From Symbiodinium natans (Eukaryota > Sar > Dinophyceae > Suessiales > Symbiodiniaceae), in assembly GCA_905221605.1 (NCBI GenBank), contig CAJNDS010002264.1:62001-126000 (forward strand): 64,000 nucleotides of DNA. The letters are read 5' to 3'. Shown here one piece after another: positions 1 to 8,946 of the stretch. A program made the translations under genes and the position numbers. Position 1 is the first letter of the stretch; the number at the start of each line of letters is the position of its first letter. Below the pieces are notes generated by a model that ran no database searches, was not told where the DNA came from, and saw only the letters and a list, made by a program, of their open reading frames with translations.

Positions 1-427
1 TTGAAGTTGAGCTGGATGACGTCGTCGTGCTACTGGACGAAGAAGTTGATGAAGAACTTGAGGTCGTGGTGGTGGATGAAGTCGTGCTGCTTGTGCTCGA
101 TGTGCTTGATGAACTGGAGCTCGAAGATGTCGACGATGTTGTTGTAGACGTGGTGCTGCTCGAAGACGTGGATGAAGATGAAGTGGAACTGCTTGAGGTA
201 CCTGAGTCGTTGCTGCGGGGGGGGAGGGGAGAGGGTTCCTACAAAAGCACATTCTGGATCAGCTTCGTGATCCATGCCATTTTCTTTATAGCGGAGGGGT
301 CCATGGGGTGCAGGTTGATTACGCGGATGGGGCTTTTTGGGGCGACGATGGGGCGCAGGTTGGTTACGCGGATGGGGCTTCTCCGGGGCGAACGATGGGA
401 TGCGGGTTGGTTGCGCTGACTTTTCAA
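1..427 (-). CDS. Unit 0: partial Ser/Thr-rich gene with short leader
   Basis: This is the leader end of an eighth copy, cut by the window start. Bases 1-220 read as Ser/Thr in the minus direction. The leader at 239-300 contains DPSAIKKMAWIT, matching DPAAIKKMAWVT of the other units. It carries a 51-nt in-frame deletion near position 16 that is also found in unit 3 and in no other copy. Upstream of the leader lies a local duplication (about 300-415) encoding two copies of a SPIRVxNL-like segment, and here the 77-codon tail exon of unit 1 is reduced to a short remnant. The start codon and intactness of this copy cannot be judged. Confidence 0.55.
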
Positions 428-428
428 G

Positions 429-2789
429 TTAGGGGCTAGGGCTGCGGTCCGAACAAAAGCTCTTTAGCTCATCATCTCGGACTGCGCATGTCAGGCGCAT
501 CAGCTTAAGCAATCGCCTAAACACCAAAAAGAACTCGCCAACATTGGGACAGATACTGCTTGTGGATGTTGACGTTGATGACGTGCTGCTTGACGAAGTC
601 GATGTGGAGGATGATGTGCTGGATGAAGACGTGGTTGAAGTGCTGCTGCTGGACGAAGTTGATGTGGTGCTTGAGGATGTTGAAGATGTCGAGCTTGACG
701 AGGTTGATGTTGACGTTGTGCTTGAGGACGATGTGGTGGTGCCAGTCGTCGAGCTTGAGCTCGTCGACGAAGTGGTGGACGAGGATGATGTAGAAGATGT
801 TGATGTGCTGGATGTTGATGTGCTGCTTGAGGACGTCGAGGAACTGCTGCTTGAGGTGGTTGAGGTCGAAGTGGTACTGGTCGAAGAAGTGCTTGAGGAT
901 GTGGAACTTGACGAAGTGGTGCTGGTGCTACTGGTGGATGTCGAGGACGTTGATGTGGAGGATGTAGTGCTGGAGGACGTCGAGCTGCTGCTGGAGGAAG
1001 TTGTGGTAGTGCTTGTCGACGTGGTGGAGGATGAGGTTGAAGAAGTGGTTGTAGAAGAACTGGACGTTGAAGAAGATGACGTCGTCGAGGTCGTAGTGCT
1101 GCTGGAGGATGTGGTTGTAGTGCTACTTGTCGTGATGGAAGTTGATGACGTGCTGCTGCTGGTGCTGCTCGTGGACGTGGAGGTTGATGATGTCGAAGTC
1201 GAGGATGTCGAACTCGACGAGGTTGTGCTGGACGATGTGGATGTGGAAGATGTTGTGCTGGAGGAGCTGGATGTGGTGGAGGATGATGTGGAAGAGGTTG
1301 AAGTGGAGGAACTGGATGTAGATGAGGTGGAAGTAGTAGAGCTTGTTGAACTGCTGGAGGATGTGGTTGAGGATGAAGTGGACGTGCTTGACGTGCTGCT
1401 CGAGGAAGTCGTGGTGCTGCTGCTTGATGTGGAAGAAGTCGATGTGGAGGTGGTACTGGTGCTGGTGCTACTCGTGCTGCTTGATGACGTGGATGATGTC
1501 GTCGTCGAGGATGTCGAGCTGGAACTTGTCGAAGTGGACGTGCTGCTGGTGCTACTGGACGAAGTGGATGTTGAGCTTGTCGTTGTGGAGGTGCTGCTGC
1601 TGGACGTTGAGGTGGTGCTGCTGGTCGAAGTGGATGACGACGACGATGTCGTTGATGTGCTTGACGTGCTAGAGCTTGAAGTTGAAGTGGTGCTTGAAAA
1701 TGTGCTGGAAGAAGATGTGGTGCTGGTGCTGCTGCTGGTCGAAGATGTCGTAGATGTGGAGGTGCTGCTCGAGGACGTGGACGTGGAGGACGTCGTAGTG
1801 GAAGAACTAGACGTGGAGGTGCTGCTGGTCGTCGAGGTGCTGCTCGACGATGTTGAGGAAGTTGTTGTAGATGAGCTGGTCGTTGAACTTGTAGTCGTCG
1901 ATGTGCTGCTGCTTGAGGTTGAGCTGGTGCTGCTGGATGAAGTGGACGAGGACGAAGTGGTGCTGGACGAGGAGGACGTGGACGTCGTGGTGGTGGATGA
2001 AGTGGAAGTTGAAGACGTCGATGACGAAGTGCTGCTTGTTGACGTCGTGCTTGAAGTGCTGCTTGAAGTTGTGGTTGAAGTGGATGAGCTTGACGTGCTT
2101 GACGTGCTGGAGCTCGATGTGCTTGAAGAGGTGCTTGTGCTGGATGACGAGGTTGTGCTGGATGTGCTGGTGGTAGAAGATGTCGTCCTGGTGCTTGTTG
2201 TGCTGGAGGAAGATGTTGAAGAAGATGTGGTGGACGACGTGCTGCTGGATGTCGAGGAAGTCGTGCTGCTGCTTGTTGTCGAAGACGTGCTGGAAGAACT
2301 GCTTGTTGAAGTTGAGCTGGATGTCGATGTACTTGATGTGCTAGATGTCGTGGATGTGGACGTGGTCGTGGACGACGTCGTCGTGCTACTGGACGAAGAA
2401 GTTGATGAAGAACTTGAGGTCGTGGTGGTGGATGAGGTCGTGCTGCTCGTGCTCGATGTGCTTGATGAACTGGAGCTCGAAGAGGTTGACGATGTCGTTG
2501 TAGACGTGGTGCTGCTCGAAGACGTGGATGAAGATGAAGTGGAGCTGCTTGAGGTACCTGAGTCGTTGTTGCGGGGAGGGGGGGGGAGAGGGGAGTTACC
2601 CACAAAAGCAGATGTTGGATCAAGCTCCGTGACCCATGCCATCTTTTTTATGGCAGCGGGGTCCGCAGGGAGAACCATGCAAGCAGAGGGCATATAGCGC
2701 ATCACCCCCCACCCCCACTGCTCCAGGCGTGGGAGGTTTTTTCGCTCCCCTGCCGCAAGTTTTGTCGCTTCTGACCTGCTGTGCTCCAC
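429..2789 (-). CDS. Unit 1: Ser/Thr-rich low-complexity protein
   Basis: An open frame of 786 codons on the minus strand. Residues 1 to about 95 are a non-repetitive leader containing MPSACMVLPADPAAIKK and SAFVGN, then a proline run; about 600 residues follow that are Ser or Thr with a single Arg and a single Gly; the frame ends with CPNVGEFF and a short tail. Codons are ACN, TCN and AGY with all third bases used. The upstream start is uncertain: in-frame methionines precede MPSACM, and an exon junction in the leader is possible. The Ser/Thr exon probably ends near CPN/CPNVG at a GT or GC donor, so the last residues may be intronic. The usual tail exon is missing downstream. No signal peptide or membrane segment is obvious. 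Function unknown. Confidence 0.7.
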   Translation of the reverse strand: MEHSRSEATKLAAGERKNLPRLEQWGWGVMRYMPSACMVLPADPAAIKKMAWVTELDPTSAFVGNSPLPPPPRNNDSGTSSSSTSSSSTSSSSTTSTTTSSTSSSSSSSSTSSTSSTTSSTTTTSSSSSTSSSSSTTTSSTTTSTSTTSSTSSTSTSSSTSTSSSSSTSSTTSSSTTSSTSSSTSSTTSSSTSSSSTTSTRTTSSTTSTSSTTSSSSTSTSSSTSSSSTSSTSSSSTSTTTSSSTSSTTSTSSTSSSTSSTSTSSTTTTSTSSSSSTTSSSSTSSSSTSSTSSSSTSTTTSSTTSSSTTTSSTSSSSTSTTSSTSTSSSSTTTSSTSTSSSSTSTSTTSSTSSSTSTTSSSSTFSSTTSTSSSSTSSTSTTSSSSSTSTSSTTSTSSSSTSTTTSSTSTSSSSTSSTSTSTSSSSTSSTTTSSTSSSSTSSTSTSTTSTSTSSTSSSSTTTSSSSTSSTSTSSSTTSSSSSTSSTTSTSSTSSSSTSTSSTSSSTTSSSSSTTSSTSTSSSTTSSSSTSSTSTSSTSTSTSSTSSSTSSTSITTSSTTTTSSSSTTTSTTSSSSTSSSSTTTSSTSSSTTSTSTTTTSSSSSSTSSSTTSSTSTSSTSTSSTSTTSSSSTSSSTSSTSTTSTSTTSSSSSSTSSSSTSTSSTSTSSTSSSSTTSSTSSSSTTGTTTSSSSTTSTSTSSSSTSSTSSSTTSTSSSSSTSTTSSSSTSSSTSTSSSSTSSTSTSTSSICPNVGEFFLVFRRLLKLMRLTCAVRDDELKSFCSDRSPSP

Positions 2790-3525
2790 GGGGGCACCTC
2801 TTCTTTCGGCCTCTTTGGGTAGCAGGGACTTGCCCAGGCCGGCGCGTGTGCATCAGTTCTTTCTGTGTCTCCTGCCTCTCCCCTTGGGGCGTCGAGCTCT
2901 TGGAGCGCAGCTTTTTTTCTCATACTTGCATCATCTTGCATGCCTGTTAGCCTGTTCCTGAAACTATTCTGATATCGTAAACTCCTAGACCCGTGGAACC
3001 CCAACTCTTACTACGCATTCGGGAAAAGACAGACCTCGCGCCTCAAGCCGGTACGGGGAGTACTTGAGGGGAATACCCTGAATACCCACTTACAGCCCCA
3101 GCAGCGAGCCTACTTCATTGAAATAGTGCTCTCTTGGCAATTGCTGAGGGGAATACCGACTTGCCACCCTAGAGAAGAAAAACAGAAGCCGGCTTCATTG
3201 AAGAGCGCGGTTTGTGCCGAGCAGGAATCACTGTCCACAGCCCTGTTGCCGGAATGCCCTTCTTGCCGCCTTATAGGTGCAAAACAAAGCTTGCTTCATT
3301 GAGAAGCGAGCCTACTTCATGAAGCAGGGCGTTTTTGGGTGGCGCCTGCGTCGTGGTTTCATTCCCTGAAGCACAGTCTAAACTTGAAGAGCAGGTCTGG
3401 CATGCTCAAAAAAGCCGGTCGCATGGCGCACTTACCAGTGAGCTCGCGTCGCTGATTCCACTATTTCGGTTGACCTCGCGTGGCCTCGCTAAAAAATGCC
3501 AGAAGCCAAAGACAACTCGCCAACA
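2790..3525. other. Atypical spacer between units 1 and 2
   Basis: Bases 2790-2950 match the leader-upstream sequence of the other units. From about 2960 the sequence departs from the array consensus, and no copy of the 77-codon tail exon is present for unit 2. The stretch 3105-3325 contains four imperfect copies of a motif around GCCTACTTCATTGAA (near 3107, 3193, 3290 and 3308), spaced about 20-100 bp. I see no gene here. Confidence 0.6.
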
Positions 3526-5772
3526 TTGGGACAGGTGCTGCTTGTGGATGTTGACGTTGACGACGTGCTGCTTGACGAAGTCGATGTGGAGGATGATGTG
3601 CTGGATGAAGACGTGGTTGAAGTGCTGCTGCTGGACGAAGTTGATGTGGTGCTTGAGGATGTTGAAGATGTCGAGCTTGACGAGGTTGATGTTGATGTTG
3701 TGCTTGAGGAGGATGTGGTGGTGCTAGTTGTCGAGCTTGAGCTCGTCGACGAAGTGGTGGACGAGGATGATGTAGAAGATGTTGATGTGCTGGATGTTGA
3801 TGTGCTGCTTGAGGACGTCGAGGAACTGCTGCTTGAGGTGGTTGAGGTCGAAGTGGTACTGCTCGAAGAAGTGCTTGAGGATGTGGAACTTGAAGAAGTG
3901 GTGCTGGTGCTACTGGTGGATGTCGAGGACGTTGATGTGGAGGATGTAGTGCTGGAGGACGTCGAGCTGCTGCTGGAGGAAGTTGTGGTAGTGCTTGTCG
4001 ACGTGGTGGAGGATGAGGTTGAAGAAGTGGTTGTAGAAGAACTGGACGTTGAAGAAGATGACGTCGTCGAGGTCGTAGTGCTGCTGGAGGATGTGGTTGT
4101 AGTGCTACTTGTCGTGATGGAAGTTGATGACGTGCTGCTGCTGGTGCTGCTCGTGGACGTGGAGGTTGATGATGTCGAAGTCGAGGATGTCGAACTCGAC
4201 GAGGTTGTGCTGGACGATGTGGATGTGGAAGATGTTGTGCTGGAGGAGCTGGATGTGGTGGAGGATGATGTGGAAGAGGTTGAAGTGGAGGAACTGGATG
4301 TAGATGAGGTGGAAGTAGTAGAGCTTGTTGAACTGCTGGAGGATGTGGTTGAGGATGAAGTGGACGTGCTTGACGTGCTGCTCGAGGAAGTCGTGGTGCT
4401 GCTGCTTGATGTGGAAGAAGTCGATGTGGAGGTGGTAGGTGCTGGTGCTACTCGTGCTGCTTGATGACGTGGATGATGTCGTCGTCGAGGATGTCGAGCT
4501 GGAACTTGTCGAAGTGGACGTGCTGCTGGTGCTACTGGACGAAGTGGATGTTGAGCTTGTCGTTGTGGAGGTGCTGCTGCTGGACGTTGTGGTGCTGCTG
4601 GTCGAAGTGGATGACGACGACGATGTCGTTGATGTGCTTGACGTTAGAGCTTGAAGTTGAAGTGGTGCTTGAAGATGTGCTGGAAGAAGATGTGGTGCTG
4701 GTGCTGCTGCTGGTCGAAGATGTCGTAGATGTGGAGGTGCTGCTCGAGGACGTGGACGTGGAGGACGTCGTAGTGGAAGAACTAGACGTGGAGGTGCTGC
4801 TGGTCGTCGAGGTGCTGCTCGACGACGTTGAGGAAGTTGTTGTAGATGAGCTGGTCGTTGAACTTGTAGTCGTCGATGTGCTGCTGCTTGAGGTTGAGCT
4901 GGTGCTGCTGGATGAAGTGGACGAGGACGAAGTGGTGCTGGACGAGGAGGACGTGGACGTCGTGGTGGTGGATGAAGTGGAAGTTGAAGACGTCGATGAC
5001 GAAGTGCTGCTTGTTGACGTCGTGCTCGAAGTGCTGCTTGAAGTTGTGATTGAAGTGGATGAGCTTGACGTGCTTGACGTGCTGGAGCTCGATGTACTTG
5101 AAGAGGTGCTTGTGCTGGATGACGAGGTTGTGCTGGATGTGCTGGTGGTAGAAGATGTCGTCCTGGTGCTTGTTGTGCTGGAGGAAGATGTTGAAGAAGA
5201 TGTGGTGGACGACGTGCTGCTGGATGTCGAGGAAGTCGTGCTGCTGCTTGTTGTCGAAGACGTGCTGGAAGAACTGCTTGCTGAAGTTGAGCTGGATGTC
5301 GATGTACTTGATGTGCTAGATGTCGTGGATGTGGACGTGGTCGTGGACGACGTCGTCGTGCTACTGGACGAAGAAGTTGATGAAGAACTTGAGGTGGTGG
5401 TCGTGAGGTCGTGCTGCTCGTGCTCGATGTGCTTGATGAGCTGGAGCTCGAAGAGGTTGACGATGTCGTTGTAGACGTGGTGCTGCTCGAAGACGTGGAT
5501 GAAGATGAAGTGGAGCTGCTTGAGGTACCTGAGTCGTTGTTGCGTGGGGGAGGGGGGGGGAGAGGGGAGTTACCCACAAAAGCAGATGTTGGATCAAGCT
5601 CCGTGACCCATGCCATCTTTTTTATGGCAGCGGGGTCCGCAGGGAGAACCATGCAAGCAGAGGGCATATAGCGCATCACCCCCCGCTGCTCCAGGCGTGG
5701 GAGGTTTTCGAAGAAGGATCTCCCCTGCCGCAAGTTTTGTCGCTTCTGACCTGCTGTGCTCCACGGGGGCAC
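3526..5772 (-). pseudogene. Unit 2: frameshifted Ser/Thr-rich gene copy
   Basis: This copy matches the array consensus but has deletions that are not multiples of three. Two bases are missing near 4437 (GTGGTAGGTG against GTGGTACTGGTG), two near 4643, and about four near 5400. As a result the minus-strand reading alternates between Ser/Thr and the neighbouring His/Pro/Gln/Arg-rich and Phe/His-rich frames. The leader (MPSACMVLPADPAAIKK) is intact at 5590-5690. The tail exon downstream is absent. It keeps the 21-nt segment (equivalent of 976-996) shared with units 1 and 7. The simplest reading is a decayed member of the array, unless the deletions are assembly errors in repetitive DNA. Confidence 0.7.
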
Positions 5773-5963
5773 CTCTTCTTTCGGCCTCTTTGGGTAGCAG
5801 GGACTTGCCCAGGCCGGTGCATGTGCATCAGTTCTTTCTGTGTCTCCTGCGAGGCTGTGGTTTTTCCGACCTCTCCCCTTGGGGCGTCGAGCTCTTGGAG
5901 CGCAGCTTTTTTTCTCATACTTGCATCATCTTGCATGCCTGTCAGCCTATTCCTGAAACTACA

Positions 5964-6194
5964 TCATTCCTGATCATGCGGCAAGGCCATGTCACAGCCA
6001 GCTAGAATCTTTCCCCTCTGCAGGGGTCTCACCACCCACTCTATATTCGTTGTGATGCCATAATTACAGACTTGCGCATAGCCATACGCTGTTCCGCCAA
6101 ACCTTGGAGCGGAAATGATCGGCACAATCGGTTTTACGCATGGCTCAGGGAGTTTGAGAGACTGGCTTCGAAGCTTACCGAGCGGCTTTTCCAG
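5964..6194 (-). CDS. Unit 3: conserved 77-codon C-terminal exon
   Basis: A minus-strand open frame that begins after CCCCTAG|CTG, a plausible 3' splice site, and ends at a TGA (5964-5966). It encodes 76 residues including LEKPLGKLRSQSLKLPEP, KPIVPIISAPRFGGTAYGYA and a C-terminal LAGCDMALPHDQE. It lacks an ATG at its start, so a start-based ORF search would miss it. The same frame of the same length is preserved behind units 4 and 6, and a diverged shorter version follows unit 7. About 110 bp separate it from the end of the Ser/Thr exon, enough for a short intron. Splicing CPN to LEKPLG is phase 0 if the donor is AAT|GTTGGC. No family recognised. Confidence 0.6.
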   Translation of the reverse strand: MEKPLGKLRSQSLKLPEPCVKPIVPIISAPRFGGTAYGYAQVCNYGITTNIEWVVRPLQRGKILAGCDMALPHDQE

Positions 6195-6251
6195 CTAGGG
6201 GCTACGGCTGCGGTCCGAACAAAAACCCTCTGCATGTCAAGGCGCCTCAGC

Positions 6252-8468
6252 CTAAACAATCGCCCAAAAGAATTCTAAAAGACCAAAAAAGAACTCGCCA
6301 ACATTGGGACAGGTGCTGCTTGTGGATGTTGACGTTGACGACGTGCTGCTTGACGAAGTCGATGTGGAGGATGACGAACTGGATGAAGACGTGGTTGAAG
6401 TGCTGCTGCTGGACGAAGTTGATGTGGTGCTTGAGGATGTTGAAGATGTCGAGCTTGACGAGGTTGATGTTGACGTTGTGCTTGAGGACGATGTGGTGGT
6501 GCCAGTCGTCGAGCTTGAGCTCGTCGACGAAGTGGTGGACGAGGATGATGTAGAAGATGTTGATGTGCTGGATGTTGATGTGCTGCTTGAGGACGTCGAG
6601 GAACTGCTGCTTGAGGTGGTTGAGGTCGAAGTGGTACTGGTCGAAGAAGTGCTTGAGGATGTGGAACTTGACGAAGTGGTGCTGGTGCTACTGGTGGATG
6701 TCGAGGACGTTGATGTGGAGGATGTAGTGCTGGAGGAAGTTGTGGTAGTGCTTGTCGACGTGGTGGAGGATGAGGTTGAAGAAGTGGTTGTAGAAGAACT
6801 GGACGTTGAAGAAGATGACGTCGTCGAGGTCGTAGTGCTGCTGGAGGATGTGGTTGTAGTGCTACTTGTCGTGATGGAAGTTGATGACGTGCTGCTGCTG
6901 GTGCTGCTCGTGGACGTGGAGGTTGATGATGTCGAAGTCGAGGATGTCGAACTCGACGAGGTTGTGCTGGACGATGTGGATGTGGAAGATGTTGTGCTGG
7001 AGGAGCTGGATGTGGTGGAGGATGATGTGGAAGAGGTTGAAGTGGAGGAACTGGATGTAGATGAGGTGGAAGTAGTAGAGCTTGTTGAACTGCTGGAGGA
7101 TGTGGTTGAGGATGAAGTGGACGTGCTTGACGTGCTGCTCGAGGAAGTCGTGGTGCTGCTGCTTGATGTGGAAGAAGTCGATGTGGAGGTGGTACTGGTG
7201 CTGGTGCTACTCGTGCTGCTTGATGACGTGGATGATGTCGTCGTCGAGGATGTCGAGCTGGAACTTGTCGAAGTGGACGTGCTGCTGGTGCTACTGGACG
7301 AAGTGGATGTTGAGCTTGTCGTTGTGGAGGTGCTGCTGCTGGACGTTGAGGTGGTGCTGCTGGTCGAAGTGGATGACGACGACGATGTCGTTGATGTGCT
7401 TGACGTGCTAGAGCTTGAAGTTGAAGTGGTGCTTGAAGATGTGCTGGAAGAAGATGTGGTGCTGGTGCTGCTGCTGGTCGAAGATGTCGTAGATGTGGAG
7501 GTGCTGCTCGAGGACGTGGACGTGGAGGACGTCGTAGTGGAAGAACTAGACGTGGAGGTGCTGCTGGTCGTCGAGGTGCTGCTCGACGATGTTGAGGAAG
7601 TTGTTGTAGATGAGCTGGTCGTTGAACTTGTAGTCGTCGATGTGCTGCTGCTTGAGGTTGAGCTGGTGCTGCTGGATGAAGTGGACGAGGACGAAGTGGT
7701 GCTGGACGAGGAGGACGTGGACGTCGTGGTGGTGGATGAAGTGGAAGTTGAAGACGTCGATGACGAAGTGCTGCTTGTTGACGTCGTGCTTGAAGTGCTG
7801 CTTGAAGTTGTGGTTGAAGTGGATGAGCTTGACGTGCTTGACGTGCTGGAGCTCGATGTACTTGAAGAGGTGCTTGTGCTGGATGACGAGGTTGTGCTGG
7901 ATGTGCTGGTGGTAGAAGATGTCGTCCTGGTGCTTGTTGTGCTGGAGGAAGATGTTGAGGAAGATGTGGTGGACGACGTGCTGCTGGATGTCGAGGAAGT
8001 CGTGCTGCTGCTTGTTGTCGAAGACGTGCTGGAAGAACTGCTTGTTGAAGTTGAGCTGGATGACGTCGTCGTGCTACTGGACGAAGAAGTTGATGAAGAA
8101 CTTGAGGTCGTGGTGGTGGATGAGGTCGTGCTGCTCGTGCTCGATGTGCTTGATGAACTGGAGCTCGAAGAGGTTGACGATGTCGTTGTAGACGTGGTGC
8201 TGCTCGAAGACGTGGATGAAGATGAAGTGGAGCTGCTTGAGGTACCTGAGTCGTTGTTGCGGGGAGGGGGAGGGAGAGGGGAATTTGGATCAAGCTCCGT
8301 GACCCATACCATCTTTTTTATGGCAGCGGGGTCCGCAGGGAGAACCATGCAAGCAGAGGGCATATAGCGCATCACCCCCCGCTGCTCCAGGCGTGGGAGG
8401 CTTTCGAAGAAGGATCTCCCCTGCCGCAAGTTTTGTCGCTTCTGACCTGCTGTGCTCCACGGGGGCAC
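6252..8468 (-). CDS. Unit 3: Ser/Thr-rich low-complexity protein
   Basis: A 738-codon minus-strand frame: leader (MPSACMVLPADPAAIKK, then ELDPNSPLPPPP), about 590 residues of nearly pure Ser/Thr, then CPNVGEFFFGLL. Compared with unit 1 it lacks two in-frame segments, one of 21 nt and one of 51 nt, and part of the leader (TSAFVG). Both length changes inside the Ser/Thr block are multiples of three, in contrast to unit 2, which suggests the frame is maintained. The presumed last exon is the conserved tail at 5964-6194. The leader deletion removes the possible donor GTAACT, so if the C-rich tract is normally an intron, splicing here would differ. Confidence 0.7.
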   Translation of the reverse strand: MPPWSTAGQKRQNLRQGRSFFESLPRLEQRGVMRYMPSACMVLPADPAAIKKMVWVTELDPNSPLPPPPRNNDSGTSSSSTSSSSTSSSSTTSTTTSSTSSSSSSSSTSSTSSTTSSTTTTSSSSSTSSSSSTTTSSSSTSTSSSSSTSSTTSSSTTSSTSSSTSSTTSSSTSSSSTTSTRTTSSTTSTSSTTSSSSTSTSSSTSSSSTSSTSSSSTSTTTSSSTSSTTSTSSTSSSTSSTSTSSTTTTSTSSSSSTTSSSSTSSSSTSSTSSSSTSTTTSSTTSSSTTTSSTSSSSTSTTSSTSTSSSSTTTSSTSTSSSSTSTSTTSSTSSSTSTTSSSSTSSSTTSTSSSSTSSTSTTSSSSSTSTSSTTSTSSSSTSTTTSSTSTSSSSTSSTSTSTSSSSTSSTTTSSTSSSSTSSTSTSTTSTSTSSTSSSSTTTSSSSTSSTSTSSSTTSSSSSTSSTTSTSSTSSSSTSTSSTSSSTTSSSSSTTSSTSTSSSTTSSSSTSSTSTSSTSTSTSSTSSSTSSTSITTSSTTTTSSSSTTTSTTSSSSTSSSSTTTSSTSSSTTSTSTTTTSSSTTSSTSTSSTSTSSTSTTSSSSTSSSTSSTSTTSTSTTSSSSSSTSSSSTSTSSTSTSSTSSSSTTSSTSSSSTTGTTTSSSSTTSTSTSSSSTSSTSSSTTSTSSSSSTSTTSSSSSSSSTSTSSSSTSSTSTSTSSTCPNVGEFFFGLLEFFWAIV

Positions 8469-8658
8469 CTCTTCTTTCGGCCTCTTTGGGTAGCAGGGAC
8501 TTGCCCAGGCCGGTGCATGTGCATCAGTTCTTTCTGTGTCTCCTGCGAGGCTGTGGTTTTTCCGACCTCTCCCCTTGGGGCGTCGAGCTCTTGGAGCGCA
8601 GCTTGTTTCTCATACTTGCATCATCTTGCATGCCTGTCAGCCTATTCCTGAAACTACA

Positions 8659-8889
8659 TCATTCCTGATCATGCGGCAAGGCCATGTCACAGCCAGCTAG
8701 AATCTTTCCCCTCTGCAGGGGTCTCACCACCCCCTCTATACTCGTTGTGATGCCATAATTACAGACTTGCGCATAGCCATACGCTGTTCCGCCAAACCTT
8801 GGCGCGGAAATGATCGGCACAATCGGTTTTACGGATGGCTCAGGGAGTTTGAGCGACTGGCTTCGAAGCTTACCGAGCGGCTTTTCCAG
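8659..8889 (-). CDS. Unit 4: conserved C-terminal exon
   Basis: Same 77-codon frame as at 5964-6194, again opening after CCCCTAG and ending at TGA. It differs by few residues (Cys to Ser after LPEP, Asn-to-Ser and Trp-to-Gly changes in the TTNIEWVV part). The open frame is intact. It most likely completes the unit 4 protein, after a short intron spanning 8890 to about 8995. Confidence 0.6.
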   Translation of the reverse strand: MEKPLGKLRSQSLKLPEPSVKPIVPIISAPRFGGTAYGYAQVCNYGITTSIEGVVRPLQRGKILAGCDMALPHDQE

Positions 8890-8946
8890 CTAGGGGCTAC
8901 GGCTGCGGTCCGAACAAAAACCCTCTGCATGTCAAGGCGCCTCAGC

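Noticed and set aside
500-2623. Minus-strand Pro/Arg/Gln/His-rich ORFs overlapping each unit
   Set aside because: Third open frame caused by the restricted base pattern; no leader or tail continuity except through indels (units 2 and 5).
544-2697. Long plus-strand Val/Leu/Glu/Asp-rich ORFs in every array unit
   Set aside because: They are the complement of the Ser/Thr frame. The purine rule before CTN codons and the minus-only leader and tail exons show minus coding.
6072-6278. Plus-strand 68-codon ORF repeated in the spacers
   Set aside because: It overlaps the conserved minus tail exon on the opposite strand. Its repetition follows from unit duplication.
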